A stretch of DNA of 64,000 nucleotides from JAJDXO01 sp965221855 (lineage in GTDB: Bacteria > Pseudomonadota > Alphaproteobacteria > Rhodospirillales > UBA2165), in assembly GCA_965221855.1 (NCBI GenBank), contig CBDCSV010000007.1, forward strand, positions 434,001-498,000. Direction: 5' to 3'. Position 1 is the stretch's first letter. Each line of letters begins with the position of its first letter. Below, piece by piece: positions 8,183 through 18,152 of the stretch. Made by a program: the position numbers and the translations under genes. The notes under the pieces were generated by a model that saw only the letters and a program-made list of their open reading frames with translations, searched no databases and had not been told where the DNA came from.

Positions 8183-9790
8183 GTGGTTGGTGTATGCGTG
8201 CCCACGGTTATGGTCTCAATCCCGAAGAGTTTTAGCGCCGTACGTTTGCCGCCCTGGCGTGCAATACGGACGCTGATTGTCGCCTCGGCGTTCGGTGCGT
8301 TGCTGGCCAACGACGCCCGGGCTCGGGACGCTGTTGTGGCCAATGATCTCCGGGTGGGCGTCAGTGGCGATCTGACCCGGTTCGTCATGGATCTGAGCGG
8401 ACCGGTCAAGTTCTCCTACTTCGCGCTGGTCGATCCCTATCGTCTGGTCATCGATTTGCCGGAGCTCGGCTGGCGGCTGCCGGCCCGGCCGTTGCCCAAG
8501 GATGTCGGTCTGATCAAGAGCCTGCGCTACGGACTGTTCAAGGCCGGCGCGTCGCGGGTGGTGCTCGACATGGGCGGACCCATGCAGATCACCGGGGCGT
8601 TTCTGATTCCGCCCTCCGGAAATCGCGGCCATCGGCTGGTGGTGGACATGAAGCCCAGCGACCACGCGAGCTTTATGGCTGAACTGGTCGAGCCCCGCCG
8701 CGCCAGGGCCCGCGCCCAAGGCCGGGCCCAGCCCCCGGCGCCCGCCCAGGAGACGGCGCGGGCAAGCCCGGACCTGCCGGTCCCGAAGCGCAAGCCCCGC
8801 GCCCGGGGAGACCGCCGGGTTATCGCTACCGACCCCGGCGCCGTTGGGCGGAGTGGCGCGCCGGAGAAGGACGTTACGCTTCGGACGGCGCGTACCCAGA
8901 AGCGCCGCCCTGAAGGAAGCGGGCGCAACAGGGGTGTCCTGACCCCCGACCGCGCTAGCTCCAAGGCCGAACCGGTCGAGCCTCGCCGCGCCAGAGCCCG
9001 CGCCCAGGGCCGGGTTCGGCCCCCGGCGTCCGCTCGGGAGACGGCGCGAGCGACCCCGGACCCGCCGATCCCGAACCGCAAGCCGCGCGCCCGGGGAGGC
9101 CGCCGGGTTATCGCCATCGATCCGGGACACGGCGGCGTCGACCCCGGCGCCATCGGGCGGAGCGGGGTGCTGGAGAAGGACATTACGCTCCGGACGGCGC
9201 GTATCCTGAAGCGCCGCCTCGAAAGAAGCGGGCGCTACAAGGTGGTCCTGACCCGCAACCGGGACGTTTTCATCCGGCTTCGCGACCGCATCGCCATCGC
9301 CCGCAGGCACGACGCTGATCTGTTCGTCTCCCTGCACGCCGATTCCATTCGCCGGGCCGGCATCCGCGGACTGTCGGTCTATACCTTGTCGGAAAAGGCA
9401 TCGGACAAGGAAGCGGCGGAACTGGCCGACAAGGAGAACAAGGCCGACCTCATCGCCGGCATCGACCTCTCGGCCGAAACCCCGGAGGTAACCGATATTC
9501 TGATCGATCTTGCCCAGCGGGAAACCATGAACGAATCCGTCCGGTTCGCGGCGGAGCTGGTTCAGGAGTTGCGCCGGGTCAGCAAGCTGCTCCGGAAAAC
9601 TCATCGATTCGCGGGATTTGCCGTGCTCAAGGCGCCTGATATTCCTTCGGTGCTGATTGAGATGGGTTTCCTGTCCAACCGCCAGGACGAGCGGGCCCTT
9701 CGCCAGGAAAGCTACCGGGCGCGGATCGCCGATTCGGTCGCCCTGGCGATCAACCACTATTTCGAGCGGATCGAACAGGCGGAACGATAA
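8183..9790 (+). CDS. N-acetylmuramoyl-L-alanine amidase (AmiC-like) with internal partial duplication
   Basis: 535 residues from GTG 8183 (ATG 8210 also possible). Order: signal or anchor segment (RTLIVASAFGALLANDARA), AMIN domain (roughly residues 50-160), a basic Pro/Arg linker, then an Amidase_3 catalytic domain. The zinc site is intact in the last domain: H316 in IDPGHGGVDPGA, Glu in GVLEKDITLR, His in SLHADS, and the catalytic Glu in IEMGFLSN. The linker plus the first about 60 residues of the catalytic domain occur twice in tandem: copy 1 at about 8670-8956 and copy 2 from about 8957, offset about 288 bp. Copy 1 has lost the seven residues carrying HGG and has drifted. The enzyme cleaves septal peptidoglycan in the periplasm. 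The neighbouring order amidase-PBP1A-prfB is conserved in alphaproteobacteria, but here IS256 copy A sits after the stop. Confidence 0.92.
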   Translation: MVGVCVPTVMVSIPKSFSAVRLPPWRAIRTLIVASAFGALLANDARARDAVVANDLRVGVSGDLTRFVMDLSGPVKFSYFALVDPYRLVIDLPELGWRLPARPLPKDVGLIKSLRYGLFKAGASRVVLDMGGPMQITGAFLIPPSGNRGHRLVVDMKPSDHASFMAELVEPRRARARAQGRAQPPAPAQETARASPDLPVPKRKPRARGDRRVIATDPGAVGRSGAPEKDVTLRTARTQKRRPEGSGRNRGVLTPDRASSKAEPVEPRRARARAQGRVRPPASARETARATPDPPIPNRKPRARGGRRVIAIDPGHGGVDPGAIGRSGVLEKDITLRTARILKRRLERSGRYKVVLTRNRDVFIRLRDRIAIARRHDADLFVSLHADSIRRAGIRGLSVYTLSEKASDKEAAELADKENKADLIAGIDLSAETPEVTDILIDLAQRETMNESVRFAAELVQELRRVSKLLRKTHRFAGFAVLKAPDIPSVLIEMGFLSNRQDERALRQESYRARIADSVALAINHYFERIEQAER

Positions 9791-9846
9791 GGGGCAGAGC
9801 GCCGAATTGCGTCACAAAACCGCCACAATTCCGCGATAACTCCCCG

Positions 9847-11126
9847 GGTGACGTAAAAATTTATGTGTCAGTTGGGAATGGGGTACTCCCTGTGGTTTAC
9901 GACAACCGCAAGAAGGAGCACCCCGATGCCACAGCAAGCTGTAACGATTGAGAACCTACCACAAGCCTTTGAGGTGGTGAAGGAGATGCAAGCAGGCGGA
10001 TTGGACTGGGGCGAGGGTTATCGCCCGCTTGGCCGCCAGGCGCTGGCCGAGATCATCGAGGGCCGGATGGCCGAGGCGGTGGATCGCTGGCTCGACGGCC
10101 TCGATGGCAGCGCTATGCGCGACCGGCGCAACGGCACCTACCGGCGCCGCCTGCTCAGCGAGCTCGGCGACATCGAGCTCAACGTGCCGCGCACCCGGCA
10201 CTTCTGCCCGACCGAGGTTCTGAAGAGCTACGCAAGGCGCGCTCCAGAGATCGACCGCGCCATCCTGGCCGGCTTCGTGCTGGGGCTCTCGACCCGCAAG
10301 GTCGGCGAGGTCCTGCTTGCCCTGCTCGGGCGTCCGGTCTCGGCCGCGACGGTGAGCCGGGTCGCCAAGACCCTCGATCTGTCGGTCGCCGCATTCCACC
10401 GCCGGCCGCTGAAGAACGCCTACAAGGCGCTGATGCTCGACGGCGTGGTGCTGGCCTGCAAGACCGGCGCCGGCGCGCTCAGGAGGCCGGTCCTGGTGGC
10501 GCTGGGCATACGGCACGACGGCAAGAAGGAGATTATCGACTTCCAACTCGCCGCCAGCGAGAGCGCCGCGGAGTGGGAGCGCTTCCTCACCGCGTTGCAC
10601 CGCCGCGGCCTCACCGGCGAGGGCCTTGAGATGATCTGCGTTGATGGCGGCCAAGGCCTGCTCGCCGCCTTGCCGATCGTCTATCACGGCATCCCCGTTC
10701 AGAGGTGCTGGGCGCACAAAATCAGGAACATCCTCAACAAGGTCCGCGTAGCCGACCAGCAGGCCGTCAAGGCCGACGTCCACGCCGTCATGAATGCCCC
10801 CAACCGCCGCAAGGCCGAGACCGCCGCCCGCCGCTTCGCCGACGCCTGGGAAGATACCTACCCCAAGGCCGTCGCCTGCCTGCGCAACGACCTCGACGAC
10901 CTGCTCACCTGCTTCCGCTACAAGGACCTCGCCGAGCGAAAGCAGGTCAGGACCACCAATGCCATCGAACGGAGGTTCCGCGAGGTTCGCAGACGAACCC
11001 GGCCCATGGGAACCTTCAAGGATAAAACCTCAATGGACCGCATCCTCTTCGCGGTCTTCATTCACGAAAACAAGTCTCAGGGAATCAGTACCCCAGTCTC
11101 CCTGACACATAACTCTTGACGTTACC
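9847..11126 (+). mobile_element. IS256-family insertion sequence, copy A
   Basis: Complete 1,280-bp element. The ends are imperfect inverted repeats: GGTGACGTAAAAATTTATGT at the left and, read inward from the right, GGTAACGTCAAGAGTTATGT, both continuing GTCAG. It is flanked by a perfect 8-bp target duplication, actccccg, at 9839-9846 and 11127-11134. It lies between the amidase stop (9790) and the PBP1A start (11215), in the same orientation, splitting what is normally a contiguous cell-wall operon. Copies A, B and C are nearly identical, implying recent transposition. Confidence 0.97.
9926..11119 (+). CDS. IS256-family (Mutator-type) transposase, copy A
   Basis: 397-residue DDE transposase. 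The ATG at 9926 is preceded by AAGGAG at 9913-9918, which fixes the start; a longer in-frame opening at 9863 lacks a site. DDE residues are visible as MLDGVVLACKTG, MICVDGGQGLL and the Glu of TTNAIERRFREVRRRTRP, the standard Mutator-type spacing and C-terminal motif. It is intact and presumably active. The product is identical to copy C and differs from copy B at one residue (Lys in GTFKDKT versus Gln). Confidence 0.96.
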   Translation: MPQQAVTIENLPQAFEVVKEMQAGGLDWGEGYRPLGRQALAEIIEGRMAEAVDRWLDGLDGSAMRDRRNGTYRRRLLSELGDIELNVPRTRHFCPTEVLKSYARRAPEIDRAILAGFVLGLSTRKVGEVLLALLGRPVSAATVSRVAKTLDLSVAAFHRRPLKNAYKALMLDGVVLACKTGAGALRRPVLVALGIRHDGKKEIIDFQLAASESAAEWERFLTALHRRGLTGEGLEMICVDGGQGLLAALPIVYHGIPVQRCWAHKIRNILNKVRVADQQAVKADVHAVMNAPNRRKAETAARRFADAWEDTYPKAVACLRNDLDDLLTCFRYKDLAERKQVRTTNAIERRFREVRRRTRPMGTFKDKTSMDRILFAVFIHENKSQGISTPVSLTHNS

Positions 11127-11214
11127 ACTCCCCGCAGGCCATTGCGCCGGGGCGCAGGTTGGATGAAGATGGACCGCTTCGGCGGCGCAAAATGCCAGGT
11201 TGGAACAGCCTTAC

Positions 11215-13629
11215 ATGCTTAAGACGTTTATCGCCTTTGTCAGCTTTCTGTTGATCGTCGTTCTCGCCGGCGCCGGCGGCGGTATCTACGTCTTCTACAA
11301 GTACGGGCGGGGGCTGCCCGATTACCGGCAACTGGCCGACTACGAACCGCCGGTGATGACCCGGGTGCAGGCGGGCGACGGACGGCTGCTGGCCGAATTC
11401 GCCACCGAACGCAGGGTGTTCATTCCCGTCCGCGCCATGCCCAGGCGGGTGATCAACGCGTTCCTGTCGGCCGAAGACAAGAACTTCTTCATCCATCCCG
11501 GGATCGATCCCGTCGGCGTCGGCCGCGCGGTGATCACCAATCTCAAGAACATCTCCACCAACCGGCGGCTGGTGGGCGCGTCGACCATCACCCAGCAGGT
11601 GGCGAAGAATTTCCTGCTGAGCTCCGATGTTACGGTCGAACGCAAAATCAAGGAGGCGATCCTTGCCTTCCGGATCGAGCGGGCACTTGCCAAGGAGCGT
11701 ATCCTCGAGCTTTACCTGAACGAGATTTATCTCGGCTTCGGCTCGTTCGGCGTCGCCGCCGCGGCGCTCAACTACTTCAACAAATCGCTCGACGCGCTGA
11801 CCATTTCCGAGGCCGCCCTCCTGGCCGCGCTGCCCAAGGCCCCCAACAACTACAACCCGCTGAGAAAGCCGCGCGCCGCCAAGGGCCGCCGTGACTGGGT
11901 GATCGACCGGATGCTCGAGGACGGCGTGATCACGCCCGAGGAGGCGGCGGACGCGAAGGCCCGGCCGCTGACCGTCCGCAACCGGGACGTCACCGAATTC
12001 GTCAACGCCGACTACTTCGCCGAGGAGGTCCGGCGCGAACTGGTGCAGCGCTACGGCGAGGATGAGCTCTACAAGGGCGGTCTCTCGGTACGCACGACCT
12101 TGAGCCCGCGGCTTCAGGGCATCGCCGACCGGGCACTGCGTGCCGGGCTCGAGGCATACGACCGGCGTCATGGCTGGCGGGGACCCATCGCCCGGGCCGG
12201 GCCGGTGACCGACTGGCTGGAACAGCTGGCCAAGGTCGAGGAGCCCAAGGGTCTCGGCCTCTGGCAGTTGGGCATCGTGCTGTCGGCGGACGACAAGTCG
12301 GCGAGCATCGGCGTCGATGACGGCCGCACCGGGATCATTCCGCTCGGCGAGTTGAAGTGGGCGCGGGCATGGAAGAAAAAGCAGCGGCTCGGCCCGCGGG
12401 TGAAGGCGGCGAGCGGCGTACTGGCCGCCGGCGACGTGGTCGCGGTCCAGCAGGTCTTCGAGACCGGGGAGGGGAAGCCCTATCCGGACGATACCTTCGC
12501 CCTCAGGCAGATCCCCGAGATCGACGGCGCGGTGGTGGCGCTCGATCCCCATACGGGGCGCGTGCTGGCCATGTCGGGCGGCTATTCCTTCGAGCGCAGC
12601 GAGTTCAACCGCGCGGTCCAGGCGCGGCGCCAGCCGGGCTCGGCCTTCAAGCCGATCGTCTATCTGGCGGCCTTGGAGGCCGGCTTTACGCCCTCCACCC
12701 TGATTCTCGATGCGCCGTTCGTCATCGACCAAGGGCCCGGTCTGCCCAAATGGCGGCCGGCCAACTACACCAAGAAGTTCTACGGGCCGAGCACCATGCG
12801 CCTCGGCATCGAGAAGTCGCGCAACCTGATGACCGTGCGCCTCGCCCAGACCATCGGCATCGACCGCATCACCCAATATGCCCGGCGGCTCGGCGTCGCC
12901 GATGACCTGCCGCCCCGGCTCTCCATGTCGCTCGGCGCCGGCGAGACCACGCTGATGCGGTTGACCGCGTCCTACGCGATGATGGTCAACGGCGGCAAAC
13001 GGATCAAACCGACCCTCATCGACCGCATCCAGGACCGTCACGGCAAGAACGTCTTCCGTCACGACGACCGGGTGTGCCGGGGCTGCCGGGCGGCCTTCTG
13101 GACCAATCAGCCGGTCCCCGACATTCCGGACACACGGGAGCGGGTCGCCGATCCCGCCAGCGCCTACCAGATGGTCTCCATGCTCCAGGGCGCGGTGGAA
13201 CGGGGCACGGGCCGCAGGATCAAGTCCATCGGCAAGCCCCTGGCCGGCAAGACCGGCACCACCAACGATGCGTTGGATACCTGGTTCGTCGGCTTCTCGC
13301 CGGATCTCGCCGTCGGCGTCTTCGTCGGCTTCGACACGCCCCGGTCCCTCGGTGCGCGGGAGCAGGGCGCCAGCGCGGCGGCGCCGATCTTCAAGCAGTT
13401 CATGGCCGAGGCCCTCGAAGGCGAGGCCGCCATCCCGTTCCGGATTCCGGAGGGCATCAGGCTGGTCCGGGTCAACGCCGCTTCCGGCAAGCCGGCGCGG
13501 GGCGGCGACCGCAACGTCATCCTCGAAGCCTTCAAGCCGGGCAAAATTCCGTCGGGCGATGAGAACGTGCTCGAAGGCCTGACGGTTACCACCCAGGCGC
13601 CCACATCCGGCACCGGCGGGCTTTATTGA
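11215..13629 (+). CDS. mrcA: Penicillin-binding protein 1A, bifunctional transglycosylase/transpeptidase
   Basis: 804 residues from ATG 11215: a short cytoplasmic tail, one transmembrane anchor (TFIAFVSFLLIVVLAGAGGG), a GT51 glycosyltransferase domain and a penicillin-binding transpeptidase domain. GT51 motifs: SAEDKNFFIHPGID, GASTITQQVAKNF, ERKIKEAILAFRIE and LYLNEIYLG. Transpeptidase motifs: SAFK (S476, K479), SRN (KSRNLMTVRLAQ) and KTGTT (K679). An OB-like insert between the domains is typical of Gram-negative PBP1A. It polymerises and cross-links peptidoglycan at the inner-membrane surface. It lies 89 bp after IS256 copy A, so its normal transcription from the amidase promoter is interrupted; an IS-borne or internal promoter must serve it, because the gene is usually important for growth. 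Confidence 0.95.
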   Translation: MLKTFIAFVSFLLIVVLAGAGGGIYVFYKYGRGLPDYRQLADYEPPVMTRVQAGDGRLLAEFATERRVFIPVRAMPRRVINAFLSAEDKNFFIHPGIDPVGVGRAVITNLKNISTNRRLVGASTITQQVAKNFLLSSDVTVERKIKEAILAFRIERALAKERILELYLNEIYLGFGSFGVAAAALNYFNKSLDALTISEAALLAALPKAPNNYNPLRKPRAAKGRRDWVIDRMLEDGVITPEEAADAKARPLTVRNRDVTEFVNADYFAEEVRRELVQRYGEDELYKGGLSVRTTLSPRLQGIADRALRAGLEAYDRRHGWRGPIARAGPVTDWLEQLAKVEEPKGLGLWQLGIVLSADDKSASIGVDDGRTGIIPLGELKWARAWKKKQRLGPRVKAASGVLAAGDVVAVQQVFETGEGKPYPDDTFALRQIPEIDGAVVALDPHTGRVLAMSGGYSFERSEFNRAVQARRQPGSAFKPIVYLAALEAGFTPSTLILDAPFVIDQGPGLPKWRPANYTKKFYGPSTMRLGIEKSRNLMTVRLAQTIGIDRITQYARRLGVADDLPPRLSMSLGAGETTLMRLTASYAMMVNGGKRIKPTLIDRIQDRHGKNVFRHDDRVCRGCRAAFWTNQPVPDIPDTRERVADPASAYQMVSMLQGAVERGTGRRIKSIGKPLAGKTGTTNDALDTWFVGFSPDLAVGVFVGFDTPRSLGAREQGASAAAPIFKQFMAEALEGEAAIPFRIPEGIRLVRVNAASGKPARGGDRNVILEAFKPGKIPSGDENVLEGLTVTTQAPTSGTGGLY

Positions 13630-13710
13630 CGACGGTTGTTGTACCCGTCTCCCGAACCCTCTAAGACACTCCGCCGAGACCCTCTTGAACTCCGATCATC
13701 GAGACCTGCC

Positions 13711-14836
13711 GTGCGCGCCGAAATCGAGACCCTCTCCGAGCAGATCAAGCAGTCCCTGGAACTGCTGAGGAGGCGGCTTTGACTATGACACCGCCGTCAA
13801 ACGCCTCGCCGAGCTGAACATCCTCGCCGAGGATCCCGGCCTGTGGAGCGACCAGGCCCGCGCTCAGACGGTGATGCGCGAGCGCACCCGCCTGGAGGGC
13901 GGCATCAAGGCCCTCGACGAGTTGGAACAGGAACTCTCCGACAATCTGGAGCTGATCGAACTCGGCGAGGCCGAAGACGATAGCGGCGTGGTCGACGAGG
14001 CGGAATCGGCGCTCAAGGCGCTGGCGGCCCGGGCCGAGAAAGAGCGGGTCCGCGCCCTGTTGTCGGGGGAGGCCGACGGCAACGACTGCTACCTCGAGGT
14101 CCATGCCGGCGCCGGCGGCACCGAGGCGCAGGACTGGGCGCAGATGCTGCTGCGCATGTACGCCCGCTGGGCGGAAAGCCGCGGCTACAAGCTCGAATGG
14201 CTGGAAGAAAGCGCGGGCGAGGAAGCCGGCATCAAATCGTCGACGGTGCGGGTCCTGGGCGCCGATGCCTATGGATGGCTGAAGACCGAAAGCGGCGTCC
14301 ACCGGCTGGTGCGCATCTCGCCCTATGACGCGAGCGCCCGGCGCCATACCAGTTTCGCGTCCGTCTGGGTGTTTCCGGTGATCGACGACAACATCGAGGT
14401 GGAGATCAACGACAAGGACATCCGGGTGGACACCTACCGGGCGTCCGGGGCCGGCGGCCAACACGTCAACAAGACGGATTCCGCCATCCGCATCACCCAT
14501 ATTCCGACGGGCATCGTCGTCCAATGCCAGAACGACCGCTCCCAGCACCGCAACCGGGCGGCCGCGTTCGGCATGCTGCGCGCCCGGCTCTACGAGGCGG
14601 AATTGCAGAAGCGGGAGGAGGAGGCCCAGGCCGCGCACGATGCCAAGACCGATATCGGCTGGGGGCACCAGATCCGCTCCTATGTGCTGCAGCCCTACCA
14701 GATGGTGAAGGATCTCAGGACCGATATGGAGACGTCCAACACCCAGGCCGTGCTCGACGGCGATCTGGACGAGTTCATGGCGGCGGCGCTTGCCGCCCGC
14801 ATCGAGGCATCGGGCGAGGACGACGACGCAGACTAG
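13711..14836 (+). CDS. prfB: Peptide chain release factor 2 (programmed +1 frameshift)
   Basis: RF2 recognises UAA and UGA stop codons and triggers peptide release. Translation starts at GTG 13711 (MRAEIETLSEQIKQSLELL), reads 23 codons to CTT at 13777-13779, meets TGA at 13780-13782, and must shift +1 to GAC at 13781 to continue as DYDTAVKRLAELN through to 14836. The full product is about 374 residues, the normal RF2 size. Diagnostic motifs are GAGGQHVNKTDSAIR (the GGQ peptidyl-transferase trigger) and ISPYDASARRHTSF (the SPF-type stop-recognition loop, SPY here). The first 23 codons lie in a different frame from the rest, so simple gene calling starts too late (about 13871). It lies 81 bp downstream of PBP1A on the same strand. 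Confidence 0.96.
13768..13783 (+). promoter_or_regulatory. prfB programmed +1 frameshift site
   Basis: Internal Shine-Dalgarno AGGAGG (13768-13773), then CGG, the slippery CTT (13777-13779), TGA (13780-13782) and a following C. The three-base spacing between the SD and CTT and the order CTT-TGA-C match the E. coli RF2 autoregulatory site exactly. Low RF2 lets the ribosome slip to TTT-GAC and make RF2; high RF2 terminates at the UGA. Confidence 0.95.
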
Positions 14837-16033
14837 GCTGGTTATACCAAGAGCTCTGAATGCTGGTCCTTAAGCCAGTAGTGCTTTGAATTGTCGTAAT
14901 GCCAGCCAAGATGCTCGAGAAGCGCCGAGAAATCTTGCTTTGATATTGTTAACGAGTCGATAGCGCCGTTCTTCCACGCGTTTACGACAATCCTATTGAG
15001 CAATAGCTCACCGTATATTGGTTCCGGTATCTTATTGAGAAGTTTGCCTACCTCTTCTTCCAGATCAAACGGTCGCTGTTCGCGTCGCTTTGGAGCTTTT
15101 CCCGAATTGTAGAAAGTCAGGATGAGTTCGCCGGCTAGAACCGAGTCTCGACTTTTCTTTTTGTGCATCGACCAGATAGGGTCGCCAATTTGTGAGACAG
15201 CGGCCTTGAGTTCAGCACCAGAGTCCGACGCAGAGGTCAGGATGGCGTCAAAATATTCTACGTTCCAGTGCTGAAATACGACCGACATCCAGCGATCTTT
15301 CTTCAACACATCCAAGCAGGCTTTTATACTCTCGCCCAACCGGTCGACGTAAACGGCCTCAGGTATCTCTCGCTCTCCTCCCACGATGATCTCTTTTTTG
15401 GCCAAGTCGGCGCGGGGGGAAATCCCAAGCCAAGCGTTCCACATAGTAGACAGATCAAGGTACGCTATATGGCCGCCATAAGGCGGATCAGTGAATATGT
15501 AGTCCACTTGTTCCTCAAGGCGGTCAGGCAATTCCAGAACGTCATATTTGTAGGCTAGGAAGTTCCCTTTCCACTTCCCCGTTGTTTTTTGAACCTCAAT
15601 GACCTTGTCAATTTCTGCCTTGGCCTCCAAGACATTGCCAACGCGCTCGCGAAATGTGGTCCAAAATGGGAGGTGAACAGGCTCTTTGGCAATTTTGTAC
15701 CGATAAATACTAAATATGCTGGAGCCACCTCTCGACGCAGCTCGGCCTTCCGCTGAGAGGAATGTGCTGTTTAGCTTCGAAAGCGATGCGGAAAAAGCCA
15801 GGAGCATCGCTTCTCGAACGTAGGGCGTGCGAATTCTCTTAATTTCTTGGCGAATCAACGCTAGTGCGACCAGTTGTCGCTGATCAAAAAGATCATAAAG
15901 AAAATTTGAATCCGAATTAGAAGGTAACGGAACATTTGGGGGAAGAGACAGGTCTGACGAAATTCCAACTAGTTCGTTCTCGGAGGCGTCTTCCAAATCA
16001 TCCGTAAGCGGTGCGAGCGCCCCACCCTGGTTT

Positions 16034-17710
16034 TCAGCTTGACGCCGGGTCGAAGTTCCAGGGCAGGAGTTCTTGGATTTGGGATTGAGGGTGGCCGGCG
16101 GCGATCTTCTCCAGCGTGTTCTTGAGCCAGGCGTAGGGCTCGACGCCGTTCATCTTGCAAGTCTCGATGAGCGAGCCCACACGGCCCCAGGAGCGAGCTC
16201 CCTCGTCATGGCCGGCGAACAACGCGTTCTTGGCCGTGAGCTTGATCGGACGGATGCGGTTCTCCACGAAGTTGCTATCCATCTCGACACGCCCGTCGTA
16301 CAGGAATACCAGCAGCCCGTCCCACTGGTTGGCGATATAGGTGAGCTTCTCGCCCAGGCGCGAGCGCGGCGACACCCGCGAGCGCTGCTCGTCGAGCCAC
16401 ACGCCGAAGGCGTTGACCAGCGGCGCGGACTCGGTCCAGCGGACGAACTGGCGCGTCGCCGGCGAGGCGCCCCGGATCCTGTCCTCGATCTTGTAGAGCT
16501 GCGCGATCCGCTCCAGCCCTTCCTTCGCGATCGGCGAGCCGTTGCTGTCGAACATCTCCTTGAGCCCGCGCCTGGCGTGAACCCAACAAGAAGCCAGCGT
16601 CAGCGCACCGCCCGGGCGGTCCGGCCGAGCCAGCCGGTTGTGGCCGGAGTAGCCGTCCACCTGAACCGTTCCCTCGAAGCCCTCAAGCAGCTTCTCGCCA
16701 TACTTGCCGCCGCGCCCGGGCGCATACTCATACACCACACCCGGCGGGTCCGGCCCGGACCACCCCCGCTGGTCGCGCGCCATCGTCCACATGTAGCCGG
16801 TCTTGGTCTTGCCCCGACCCGGGTCGAGCACCCGGACCGTGGTCTCGTCCAGCCCGAGGGGGTTCGACGTCTTCAACTCCGCCTTCAGGCATTCGTACAC
16901 GGGCCCGAGGTGGAACGACGCCTTGCCGACCCAGCCGGCCGGCGTCGAGCGGTGCAGTTCGATCCCCGAACGGGCGAATATCTGCGATTGGCGGTACAGC
17001 GGGAGATGGTCCGCGAACTTCGATACCAGCACGTGGGCGATCATGCCTTCGGTGGGGAGCGCTCCCTCGATGAGGTGCGCCGGCGCCGGCGCCTGGGTGA
17101 CGCCTTCCTCGCACTTGCGGCAGGCGTACTTCGGGCGCACCGTGACGATGACCCGGAGCTTCGCCGGAACGACGTCCAGCCTCTCGGTGCGGTCCTCGCC
17201 GATCTTGGCCATCTCGCCGCACCCGCACGGACACAGCGTGCTCTCGGGCTCGATTACGTCAAAAACCCGAGGCAGGTGAGCCGACAGATGACCGATGTTG
17301 CGCTCCGCGGCGGGGCGCTTGGTACGCGGCGCCGTGCTCGCCTGGGCGTCCGCCTCGGCCTCGGCCTCGGCGAGCGCGCCTTCGAGCTCCTCGAAGGCGA
17401 GCAGGAGCTGGTCGGGATGGAGCTTCTCGGACTTCTTGCCGTAGATCGCCCGGCGCAGTTCGCGCAGCAGATGTTCGAGCCGGCGGTTGACTTCCTCGAG
17501 GTGCTGGTTGCGGCCGGCGAGCGAGGCGATCCTTGCGCGCAGGTCTTCGACGATCACTTCGGGGCCGTGTTCTTCAAGCCGGCGGTTGCGGTCGGTGAGC
17601 GCCGCGTTCTCGACGCGAAGCGTCTCAAGAGCCGCCTGCTGGCCTTCGATCAGCGCCCGCAGGGGCGGTGCAAGTGATGCGAGATCGACAGTGCCGGGGC
17701 TCGGTTCCAT
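16034..17710 (-). CDS. tnpC: IS66-family transposase TnpC
   Basis: 558 residues. A coiled-coil N-terminus (EGQQAALETLRVENAALTDR; ASLAGRNQHLEEVNRRLEHL) precedes the IS66 zinc-finger region (CPCGCGEM, then CRKCEEG) and the DDE catalytic core (GLDETTVRVLDPGRGKTK, VQVDGYSGH, and the FVENRIRPIKLTAKNALFAG C-terminal signature). This is the normal architecture and length of the IS66 transposase. It appears intact, so the element may still move. Confidence 0.95.
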   Translation of the reverse strand: MEPSPGTVDLASLAPPLRALIEGQQAALETLRVENAALTDRNRRLEEHGPEVIVEDLRARIASLAGRNQHLEEVNRRLEHLLRELRRAIYGKKSEKLHPDQLLLAFEELEGALAEAEAEADAQASTAPRTKRPAAERNIGHLSAHLPRVFDVIEPESTLCPCGCGEMAKIGEDRTERLDVVPAKLRVIVTVRPKYACRKCEEGVTQAPAPAHLIEGALPTEGMIAHVLVSKFADHLPLYRQSQIFARSGIELHRSTPAGWVGKASFHLGPVYECLKAELKTSNPLGLDETTVRVLDPGRGKTKTGYMWTMARDQRGWSGPDPPGVVYEYAPGRGGKYGEKLLEGFEGTVQVDGYSGHNRLARPDRPGGALTLASCWVHARRGLKEMFDSNGSPIAKEGLERIAQLYKIEDRIRGASPATRQFVRWTESAPLVNAFGVWLDEQRSRVSPRSRLGEKLTYIANQWDGLLVFLYDGRVEMDSNFVENRIRPIKLTAKNALFAGHDEGARSWGRVGSLIETCKMNGVEPYAWLKNTLEKIAAGHPQSQIQELLPWNFDPASS

Positions 17711-17798
17711 GACTGAATACTATCATGGAACCAGTTACTTATTGATAAAGAATAGGGGCCGGAAAAGGGGAAAATGGGAGCCCGGCCACCCCTCGGCA

Positions 17799-18152
17799 TC
17801 ACGCCGCCGCGAGTGGCCGGCGCACCCGTGGTCCCCACACCCGGCGCCAGTCCAGACCCTCGAACAAAGCCTCGAACTGCGCCCGCGACAGGCGCATCAC
17901 CCCGTCGCGGACCGCCGGCCAGGCGAACCGGGCCTGCTCAAGACGCTTCGATGCCAGCACCAATCCGGTCCCGTCCCACCACAGAACCTTGATCCGGTCG
18001 GCGCGCTTGGGGCGGAATACGAACACGATGCCGGAATACGGGTCCAGACCGAGCTCGTGCTCGACCACCGCCACCAGCCCGTCATGGCCCTTGCGGAAGT
18101 CCACAGGCCGCGTCGCCACCACGACCTTCAACCCAGAGCCCGCGACGATCAT
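17799..18152 (-). CDS. tnpB: IS66 accessory protein TnpB (Orf2)
   Basis: 117 residues with the characteristic IS66 Orf2 signatures VDFRKGHDGL, VFVFRPKRADRIKVLWWDG and FAWPAV. Required for IS66 transposition but of unclear biochemical role. Its start overlaps the tnpA stop by ATGA (18149-18152). 88 bp separates it from tnpC. The C-terminus is slightly extended (RRVWGPRVRRPLAAA). Confidence 0.94.
   Translation of the reverse strand: MIVAGSGLKVVVATRPVDFRKGHDGLVAVVEHELGLDPYSGIVFVFRPKRADRIKVLWWDGTGLVLASKRLEQARFAWPAVRDGVMRLSRAQFEALFEGLDWRRVWGPRVRRPLAAA

Noticed and set aside
13711..13782. prfB start region as a frameshift mutation (pseudogene)
   Set aside because: The AGGAGG-CGG-CTT-TGA-C arrangement is the conserved programmed RF2 frameshift, so the gene is functional.
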